A DNA stretch of 49,226 nucleotides from Phlegmacium glaucopus (taxonomy: Eukaryota > Basidiomycota > Agaricomycetes > Agaricales > Cortinariaceae): the NCBI GenBank assembly GCA_015039465.1, contig MU130383.1, positions 1-49,226 on the forward strand, written 5' to 3'. The translations under genes and the position numbers were made by a program. Under the pieces are notes generated by a model. It was not told the origin of the DNA. It worked only from the letters and a program-made list of their open reading frames with translations, and ran no database searches. Positions 11,409 through 20,789 of this stretch are shown here, piece by piece. Position 1 is the stretch's first letter, and each line of letters opens with the position of its first letter.

Positions 11409-14400
11409 ATGCGTTTGGAGTGTTTCATACTTCAACAGGTTGGATTGTTTTCCCACATAATAGAGTCAAATTTCAGTTGTCTTGTAGGCGCAACATCACA
11501 ATCTGAATCAACATCAACTGCCTTGTCCGATGATCTTCGGTCCGAGGAAATTCAAATCATAGCCTATCGCTTTCGCGTTCTCGTGATAGGCCGAGCAAAT
11601 GCAGGCAAGACTACCATCCTTCAAAAGGTCTGCAATACGGCAGAGCAACCGGAGATATTCAATACCAAAGGGAAGAAGGTATGTCATTGCGCTGAAAAAA
11701 TTGATATAGAGGTAATGATGTCCATGAAATATGAATCATCAGATTAGAAGGTTGATACTCAAGCCTTCTGTGGAGGTATGTATGAGTTCGTGTTTCGCAT
11801 CGATGAACTTATATTATCTCAGCGCGGGATGCACAACATCGAGAATGAGCTGGTATTCAAGAGCAACCCTCGATTCATTTTCCACGATTCCCATGGTTTT
11901 GAGGCGGGAGGTATCGAGGAACTTAATAAAGTGAAACAATTCATAACAGAGAGATCGAAGATGGTCGACCTAAGTGAACAGTTACATGTCATATGGTGGG
12001 TTATCGTCAATGTGGAGTTTTGTCCGATCCATTTCTTGCTTCTATAGGTACTGCATCCCGATGGATGACGAAAGGCCATTCACAGCAGCAGAGCTGAATT
12101 TCTTTGGAGAGAGCGGTACAGGGGGTGGTGAGCATTAGATTGTTGGGTGTTTGTGGAAATCATCGTCTGAAGGACATTTTTTGCAGTTCCAGTAGTCGCG
12201 ATATTCACTAAATTTGATGCATTAGAAGATGTAGCATATGGCAAGCTGACAAAAGAGGGTATCCTTCCTGCCGATGCAGTCAAACAGACAGCCGATCGCG
12301 CGGTGACCGACTTCGAAAAGGAATATTTACCTATCTTTCACAAGCTGAAATTTCCTCCAAAAGGTTATGTATATTTGCGAGGTAATGCAAGCATTTCAGT
12401 GCCTATGTTTGTGGTGACAGAAGTTAATAGTCAAGTTCTAGATATGAACAAACCCAAAGCAGATTGTCATCGACTGGCGGACACTGTAGCAGCAGTGCTA
12501 GAGAACACTGATTTAAAGCGGTTGTTTGTGTCTATACAGCGAAACAATCTAGAGCTATCCATCAGGTACATGGTGGAAAGGTGATATTGTTTGACTGAAT
12601 TTATTCCACATGTTGCACACTCAACAAACCATTCCCCAGTGAATTGATCCCAGAAATTTTGAAGACTGGAGATCAGGAGCAACCAAGTGCTGTTATACAT
12701 ACTTTTTTCCAGAGAAAGATGGCAAGATGGTTTCCACATTGTGTGGTGAATATTGTTCCTTAATTGTTGTGAACATAAGACTAACATTTGCAACACAGAG
12801 TAGCTATTAAGAACTATTGGAAAACATCAACATTAACTGTAATCTTTGCAGTCGGTAAGCATCTAATTTATATCCCACCATGCATGAATTCCTGGGCCAC
12901 AACATATTCCCAACTGATCATGAGTTTGTTTTCTGTGGTGCATCAACAGGAAGTAAGTCATTGATTCCAGGGCTAGAACATTCTGTCCACTCATCATGGG
13001 TTTGACTTCTCTGATGCCTCAACAGGGAGTAAGTCATTGATTTCTTTGTTGGAACATCAAGTCTGCATCCTCTGATACCTCAACAGCCAGTAAGTCATTG
13101 ATTCCTGTCCTGGCACATTCCATCATGACTTTACTTTCTCTGGTGCCACAACAGTTGGTAAGACATTGATTCCTGTCATGGAGCACTCTGTATACTCATC
13201 ATGAGTTAACTTTCTCTGATGCCTCAACAGGGAGTAAGGCATCAATTTCTGTCTCAGAACATTCTGTACTCAGCATGAGTTTGCTTTCTCTGGTGCATAA
13301 ACAGAAAGTAGGTCATTGATTGCTGTCATGGAACATTCTGTGCACTCATCATGAGTTTGCTTTCTCTGGTCTCTCAACAGAATGTAAGTGATTGATTGCT
13401 GTCATGGGACATTCGGTCTACTTATGAAGTGTTTGCTTTGTCTGGTGTTTCAACAGTTTGTAAGTCATTGATTCTTGTCCTGGGACATTCTGTACACTCA
13501 TCATGAGTTTGCTTGCTCTGGTACCTCAACAGGGAGTAAGTCATTCATGCCTGTCATGGGACATTCTGTGCACTCATCATGAGTTTGCTTGCTCTGGTCC
13601 CTCAACAGGTTGTAAGTGATTGATTGCTGTCCTGGGACATTCTCTCTACTCATCATGAGTCTGGTTTCTCTGGTTCTCAACAGCTTGTAAGTCATTGTTT
13701 CCTGTCCTGAAATATTCTGTGCACCCATCATGTTTTTATTTCTCTGGTGCATCAACAGGATGTAGGTCATTGACTCTTCTCCTAGAACATTATGTGCACT
13801 CATAATCAGTTGGCTTCTCTGGTGCCTTAAAAGGCAGTAAGTCATTGATTCCTGTCCTGGGACATTCTGTCCACTCATCATGAGTTTGTGTTCTCTGGTT
13901 CCACAACAGACTGTAGGTCATTGACTTCTGTCCTGGAAGATTTTGTCCACTCATCATGTTTCTGTTTCTCTGGTGTGTCAACAGTCTGTAAGTGATTTAC
14001 TCCTGTCCTGGGACATTCTGTCCACTCATGATGAGTTTCTCTGGCACCTCAACAGAGAGTAAGGGATTGATTCTTGTCCTGGGACATTTGGTCCACTCAT
14101 CATGACCTTGCTTGCTCTGGTGCCCCAATAGTATGCAAGTCATTGATTCCTGTCATGGAAATTTCTGTGCACTCATCATGAGTTTGCTTTCTATGATCCC
14201 TCAACAGATAGTAGGTCATTGATTGCCACCCTGGAACAGTCTGTCCACTCATTATGAGGTTGCTTTCTCTGGTGCCTCAACAGATTGTAGGTCATTGACT
14301 CCTGTCCTGGAAGATTTTGTCCACTCATCATGTTTTTGTTTCTCTGGTGCATCAACAGGATGTAGGTCATTGATTCCTCTCCTAGAACATTCTGTGCACT

Positions 14401-17400
14401 CATCATGAATTTTTTTCTTTGCTGCCTTAACAGGAAGTAAGTTGTTGATTCCTGTCTTGGGACATTCTGTGCACTCATCATGAGTTTGCTTTCTCTTGTG
14501 CCTCAACAGGGAGTAAGTGATTGATTCCTGTCCTGGAACATTCTGTCCACTCATTATGGGTTTGCTTTCTCTGGTGCCTCAACAGATTGTAAGTGATTGA
14601 TTCCTGTCCTGGAACCTTCTATCCTCTCATCATGAGTCTGCTTTCTCTGGCACCTCAACAGAGAGTAAGGGATTGATGCCTGTCCTGCAACCTTCTGTGT
14701 ACTCATCATGAGTTTGCTTGCTCTGGTCCCTCAACAGAGAGTAAGTGATTGATTCCTGTCCTGGAACATTCTGTGCACTCATCATGTGTTTGTTTCTCTG
14801 GTCCCTCAACAGAAAGTATGTGATTGATTCCTGTCCTGGAACATTCTGTCCACTGATCATGAGTTTGCCTTCTCTGGTCCCTCAACAGCGAGTAAGTCAT
14901 TGATTGCTGCCCCAGAATATTCTCTGCACTCATCATGAGTGTCCTGTCTCTGGTGCCTCAACAGCAAGTAAGTCATTGATTTCTGCCCTGGAACATTTTG
15001 TCCACTCATAATGAGTTTGCCTTCTCTGGTCCCTCAACAGGGAGTAAGTCATTGATTTCCGTCCTGCAACATTCTGTCCACTCATTATTGGTTTGTTTTC
15101 TCTGGTGTTTCAACAGACAGTAAGTAATTGATTTCTGCTTTGGAATATTCTGTGCACTCATCATGAGTTTGCTTTCTCTGATGCCCCAACAGGGAGTAAG
15201 GTGTTAATTCCTGTCCTGGGACATTCTGTGCACTCATCATGAATTTGTTTTCTCTGGTGCTTCAACAGGCAGTAAGTCATTGATTCCTGTCCTCAAACAT
15301 TGTGTACTCAGCATGAGTTTGTTTTCTCTGGTGCATCAACAGAGAGTAAGTCATTTATGCCTGTCATGGGACATTCTGTGCACTCATGATGAGTTTCCTT
15401 TCTCTGGCACCTCAACAGGTTGTAAGTGATTGATTGATGTCCTGGGACATTCTCTCTACTCATAATGAGTCTGGTTTCTCTGGTTATCAACAGCTTGTAA
15501 GTCATTGTTTCCTGTCCTGAAATATTCTGTGCACTCATCATGAGCTTGCTTTCTCTGTTCCCCTAACAGGGAGTAAGTCATTGATTCCTGGTCTGGGACA
15601 TTCTATCCACTCATCATGAGTTTGCTTGCTCTGGTGTCTCAACAGATTGTAAGTCATTGATTCCTGTCCTGGAACATTCCATCATGAGTGTGTTTTCTCT
15701 GCCACCTCAACAGGGAGTAAGTGATTGATTCCTGTCCTGGAACCTTCTGTGCACTCATCATGAGTTTGCTTTCTCTGGTCCCTCAACAGAGTGTGAGTCA
15801 TTTATTCCTCTCCTGGGTTATTCTGTGTACTCATCATGAGTTTTCTTTCTCTGGTCCCTCAACAGCGAGTAAGTCATTGATTCCTGTCCTCAGACATTTT
15901 GTCCACTCAGCATGAGTTTTGCTTGCTCTGATGTCTCAATAGCTTGTAAGTCATTGCTTCTGGTCATGGGCCATTCTGTGCACTCATGATGAGTTTGTTT
16001 TCTCTGGCACCTCAACAGGATGTAAGTCATTGATTTCTGGTCTGAGACACTCTGTACACTGATTATGAGTTTGCTTTCTCTGGTCTCTCAAAAGCTTGTA
16101 AGTGATTGATTGCTATCCTGGGACATTCTGTCTACTTATCATGAGATTGCTTTGTCTGGTGTCTCATCAGCTTGTAAGTCATTGTTTCCTGTCCTGAAAT
16201 ATTCTGTGCACTCATCATGAGTTTGCTTTCTGTGGTCCTTCAACAGCAAGTAAGTGATTGATTCCTGTCCTGGGATGTTCTGTGCACTTATCATGAGTTT
16301 TTTGTCTCTGGGACCTCAACAGAAAGTAAGTGATTTATGCATGGGACATTCTGTCTACTCTTTGTTTTCTCTGATGGCTCAACAGGGAGTAAGTAATTGA
16401 TTCCTGTCCTGGGACATTCTGTGCACTCATCACTAATTTTCCTTCTCTGGTGCCTTAATAGGAAGTAAGTGATTGATTCCTGTCCTGGAACATTCTGTGC
16501 ACTTATGATGAGCTTGCTTTCTCTGGTGCCTCAACAGACAGTAAGTGATTGATTCCTGTTCTGTAAAATTCCATGCACCCATAGTGATCTTGCTTGCTCT
16601 GGCATCTCAACAGCTTGTCAGTCATTGATTCCTGGTCTGAACATTCTGTACACCTATCCTGAGTTTGCTTTCTCTCATGTGTCAACAGGCAGTAAGTCAT
16701 TTATTCCTGTCCTGAGATGTTCTGTCCACTCATCATGACGTTGCCTTCTCTGGTTTCTGAACAGGAAGTAAGTCATTTATTCCTGTTCTGGAATATTCTG
16801 TACACTCATCATGAGTCTGGTTTCTCTGATGCCTCAACAGGCAGTCAGTCATTGATTCCTGTCCTGTGACATTCTGTGCACTCATTCTGAGTTAACTTTT
16901 CTGGGTGCCTCAACAGAATGTAAGTGACTGATCCTTGTCCTGGAACCTTCTGTGCACTCATCATGAGTTTTCTTTCTCTGGCACCTTAACAGAGAGTAAG
17001 GGATTGATTCCTGTCCTTGAATATTCTGTTCACTCATCATGGGTTTGCTTTCTCTGGTCCATTCACAGTTTGTAAGTCATTGATTCCTGTCTGGGAACAT
17101 TCTATGCACTCATCATGAATTTGGTTTCTCTGGTAACTCACCAGAGTGTAAGGGATTGATTCCTGTCCTGGAACATTCTGTCCACTGATCATGAGTTTGC
17201 TTTCTCTGGTCCCTCAACAGCGAGTAAGTGATCAATTCCTGTCCTAGAACATTCTGTGCACTCATCATGAGTTTGCTTTCTCTGGTCCCTCAACAGCAAG
17301 TCAGTGATTCATTCCTGTCCTGGACATTCTGTCCACTCATGATGAGTTTTCCATCTCTGGTGCCTCAATAGCGAGTAAGTCATTAATTCCTGTCCTGGAA

Positions 17401-19563
17401 CATTCTGTCCACTTATCATTAGTTTGGTTTCTCTGGTGCCTCAACAGTTTGTAAGTCATTTATTCCTGTTCTGATATATTCTGTCGGGCCATCCACTCAT
17501 TATGAGTTTGCTTTCTCTGGCTCCCTAACAGATTGTAAGTATTGATATCCGTCTAGGAACACTATGTCAACTCAACCATGACATTGCTTTCTCTGGTCCC
17601 TCAACAGCGAGTAAGTCATTGATTCTTGTCCTTGGACATTCCCTCCACTTATCATGAGTTTGTTTTCTCTGGTTTATTAACAGGAAGTAAGTGATTGATT
17701 CCTGTTCTGGGACATTCTGTGCACTCATCATGAGTTTGCTTTCTCTGGTGCATAAATAGAAAGTAAGTCATTTATTCCTGTCTTGGAACATTCTGTGCAC
17801 TCATGAAGAGTTTGCTTTCTCTGTTGTCTCAATAGCTTGTAAGTCATTACTTTGTGTCCTGAAATATTCTGTCCATTTATCATGAGTTTTCTTTCTCTGG
17901 TGCATTAACAGAAAGTAAGTGATTGATTTCTGTCCACTCATTATAAGTTTGCTTTCTCTGATGCCTCAACAGGATGTAAGCCATTCTTTCCTCTCCTGGC
18001 ACATTCTGTGCACTCATCATGAGTTGCTTTCTCTGGTGCTTCAACAGCGAGTGAGTCATTGATTCCCATCCTGGAACCATCTGTCCACTCATTATAAGGT
18101 TTGCTTTCTCTTGTGCCTCAACAGGATGTAAGTGACTGATTCCTTGCCTGGAAAATTCTGTGCCCTCATCATGAGTTCACCTTCTCTGGTCTCTCTATAG
18201 CAAGTAAGTCATTGATTTCTGTCGTGGAGTGTTCTGTGCACTCATTATGAGTTTTCTTTCTCTGGTGCCTTAACAGCAAGTCAGTCATTTATTCCTGTCC
18301 TAGGACCATTCTGTGCACTTATCATGAGTTTTCTTTCTCTGGTCCATCAACAGTTTGTAAGTGATTGATTCCTGTCCTGCAACATCTGTGCACTCATCTT
18401 TCTCTGGTGCATCAACAGGATGTAGGGCATTTATTCCTCTCCTAGAACATTCTGTCCACTCATCATGAGTTTGGTTTCTCTGGCATTCAACAGGTTGTAA
18501 GTGATTGATTCCTGCTCTGGAATATTTTGTCCACTTATCATGAGTTTGCCTTCTCTGGTGCCTCAACAGCTTGTAAGTCATTGAATTTTGTCCTGGAATA
18601 TTCTGTTTATTCATCATGAGTTTGCTTTCTCTGGTGCCTTCACAGCAAGTAAGTGATTGATTTCTGTCCACTCATTATAAGTTTGCTTTCTGATGCCTCA
18701 GCAGGATGTAAACCATTCTTTCCTCTCCTGGCACATTCTGTGCACTCATCATGAGTTTGCTTTCTCCACTCTCTGAATAGAAAGTAAGTCATTGATCTAT
18801 GTCCTGGAACATTCTGTGCACTCATCATAAGTTTGCTTTCTCTGATGGCCTAACAGCAAGTAAGTGGTTGATATCTGTCCCAGGATGATTTGTCCACTTA
18901 TCATGAGTTTTATTTCTCTGGTGTCATGATAGTTTGTAAGTGATTGACTCTGTTCAACTATAAAATATTATGATTTTCAACCTTTCCTTTTAGATTGTAA
19001 TTATTTCACCTTTATTATTCACCTTTATGAATATTTAAATTAATTGGATTTGATAAACACCAGGCATGTATCTATTTATTTATTTTTTGTGGCATTTCTT
19101 CATATATTATTTTACTAGAATGTAAGTGCAATGTTTTCTCAAGAGAAAATTTGTTGGTATGTGTGGCACAATAAATATCCTTAGCAATGTTACCTTTGTG
19201 ATATTTTTTTCTACAGTTTTAGGGCAATGAATTTCTGTGTCTCTCTAGCTATACAAGATAAGCCAACTGGACATCCAATTCTTATTTGTGAGTGTTGTTA
19301 ATCATACCTAATTTTTGCAGCCTCAGAATATTATTTATTCTTAGATTGGTTCTTCTACTGCAAAGCAAAAAATTGCTGGGTTTGGTATTGGTCTGTGATT
19401 ATCCATGATTTCTATTTTATTCTATTTTCATTTCAATACAGCATTTTCTATCATTCTGGAGTATTCATTTTATTTGTGGGACAAAGCACCATCATCCAGT
19501 CTCAAGTACTTGGCCTCTGCAATTGATGTTTACAAGTCATCTGGAAAGCATGTTCAGCTGTAG
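11409..19563 (+). CDS. P-loop GTPase gene with 3-nt microexon array in its middle
   Basis: Ordinary exons: 11,409-11,678, 11,743-11,775, 11,823-11,995, 12,048-12,127, 12,187-12,381, 12,442-12,580, 12,655-12,745; then 84 three-base exons (12,852-19,121); then 19,249-19,287, 19,345-19,384 and 19,442-19,563. Motifs: P-loop VLVIGRANAGKTT, switch-like HDSHGFEAGG, base-recognition FTKFD, then ARWFPHC before the array. After it come LYKISQLDIQFLF and a C-terminal helical region AFSIILEYSFYLWDKAPSSS. It belongs to the same broad family as copies A and B but to a divergent branch. The start is uncertain: the ATG at 11,409 reads through, but an alternative uses an intron from about 11,440 to 11,488 and an upstream frame (PPTAGQTQDAFGVFHTST). 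The stop at 19,561 may reflect a frameshift, since family-like sequence continues in another frame. Confidence 0.7.
12852..19121 (+). repeat. Tandem array of ~73-nt introns and 3-nt microexons
   Basis: Unit: NNN-GTAAGTcattgattcctg ... cactcatcatgagtttgc ... ctctggtgcctCAACAG. Of 80 intervals between microexons 1 and 81, 54 are exactly 76 bp; the rest span 59-84 bp. AG precedes the triplet in 84/84; GT follows in 83/84 (GC at 14,135); GTAAGT is exact in 58. The triplet length is always 3. The introns contain CTCAT branch-like motifs and a pyrimidine-rich tract before AG. Microexon starts: 12852 12950 13026 13087 13155 13231 13305 13381 13457 13533 13609 13684 13759 13834 13910 13985 14056 14132 14208 14284 14359 14434 14510 14586 14662 14738 14813 14889 14965 15041 15117 15193 15269 15343 15419 15494 15570 15646 15714 15790 15866 15943 16019 16095 16171 16247 16323 16386 16462 16538 16614 16689 16765 16841 16917 16993 17069 17145 17221 17297 17372 17448 17532 17608 17684 17760 17836 17912 17973 18048 18125 18201 18277 18354 18419 18494 18570 18646 18705 18781 18857 18933 18994 19119. 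Confidence 0.9.
19249..19287 (+). other. First ordinary exon after the microexon array
   Basis: The exon follows ctctctag and ends before gtgagtg. Its 39 bases read LYKISQLDIQFLF in phase 0, exactly the phase produced by an upstream exon ending in phase 0 plus any number of 3-nt exons. The next introns (19,288-19,344 and 19,385-19,441) are both 57 nt, typical for the organism. The following exons continue IGSSTAKQKIAGF and AFSIILEYSFYLWDK without a break. Confidence 0.7.
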
Positions 19564-19760
19564 AGAAGACCTTTGAAGAAGAGAAAGAGCTTTTCTTTGG
19601 GGAAGTTAAAGACATTGAGAAATCTGCCAAGTCTACTTTTTCTCAGAAACTCGTACAGATTGCTTTGGAGAACCGTTTATGTATGTTCTACTTTGTATTG
19701 GAGAACTTGATCTGTCTGACCTGTACTTTTCCAGCTTCATCTCAAATAAACAGAGCCTAA
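19558..19760 (+). pseudogene. Out-of-frame continuation of the GTPase C-terminus
   Basis: Immediately after the stop codon at 19,561-19,563 another frame stays open for about 65 codons: VEKTFEEEKELFFGEV, then SAKSTFSQKLVQIALENRL. The charged, helical composition looks like the natural end of the protein. A single-base loss near 19,557 would explain the shift. I infer a recent frameshift or an assembly error; a very short intron is less likely because no donor with adequate spacing is present. Confidence 0.5.
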
Positions 19761-20240
19761 GGGAAACAGATGGGATATTCCCAGCATATGTTATGAATGG
19801 CTGGTACCTCTACTTTATTTTCCCATTATATCCCTTGGCTATTAGACCCATTCCTCTTTTCCCTTTCTCTTTCCTTACTGTTGGTCCATGCTCTTTAACC
19901 TGTACTATAGTTAGCTTTACCCTTTACCCATTCTGATTCCCTATGCTACTATTCTTGGACTACCGAGGCTATGGACTCATCTGACTCATACATATCTCTG
20001 ACTCCTTTTTTACCTATATAATGAGCCAACACCAGTAGTTGTAGTTCCTTAGTTTAGACCTTTGTACTCTATGGTCTTGATCTACTATGCTTGCTCTGAA
20101 CTTGCCCTCAGTCTAGCAAGGGATCTTGATGACTTGTGTAATTAAGCCTCTAGTTATCTGGTCTACTTTGCTCAGCACAAAATATGAGTGCAGGTTTGTA
20201 GTTGCTGTAACAAAAGGTCTAAACTACTATACCATCCATT
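19761..20240. other. No gene seen
   Basis: Moderately AT-rich sequence without a convincing coding frame, splice structure or terminal repeat. It lies between the 3' end of the GTPase gene and a word-repeat element. Confidence 0.4.
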
Positions 20241-20480
20241 GAGGTCTTTACACTCCCCCACATTGTCCAGCTGGACTTCCACCAGACTACTTCTGGACAC
20301 TTTTTTAATTTAATGTAATTTTTCATGGTGGAAATGAGGGAAATTGTCCAGTGACTTTCTGTTGCCAATTACAGTAATTGTCTGGTGGACATGTCCAGTG
20401 GACAGGTCCAACAGACAGTCACTGGAAATAGCCTACAAGTCCAAGTAGATAGCACTGGACTGAATTACCATTAATATTTA
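20241..20480. mobile_element. Word-repeat element (CTGGAC/GTCCAG) with shared end motif
   Basis: It begins GAGGTCTTTACACTCCCCCA, identical to the beginning of the element at 22,401 and related to the inverse end at 25,059-25,078. The body iterates ctggac, gtccag and tccagtggac in both orientations, then passes into AT-rich sequence. Non-coding; probably a non-autonomous transposon, class unresolved. Confidence 0.5.
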
Positions 20481-20789
20481 AAAATCTACTAATAGCAATA
20501 CAGTTAATATTCAGAAGTAAACATACCATAACATTATAACACATGACCTAACATGATGGCATAAATCCGCATCACATATGCAGTCACCTTGTGAGCTTGT
20601 GTTAGGTAATATAGTCATAAGCAAAAGGTGAGCTTGTGCCAAGGCATGGGATATGAGGCTGCTGGCCAGGGGATAGTTAGCAGAGCCTGGGCAGGCTGAA
20701 GCCTCCTAAATATTATATACATTATATAGGTTGTGCTAGCTACTAATCATTACTGAATTATAAAATAAATGGAATCCTGCTAGGGATAG

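Noticed and set aside
13501..18828. Minus-strand open frames of 60-126 codons with repeated MMSGQNVPGQES-like motifs
   Set aside because: They are reverse readings of the intron repeat. 76 bp is not a multiple of three, so they drift in and out of frame with indels and have no start or splice logic.
12950..18935. CRISPR-like array (regular 76-bp period with variable inserts)
   Set aside because: The variable part is only three bases, the conserved part has splice-site structure, and the setting is a eukaryotic gene.
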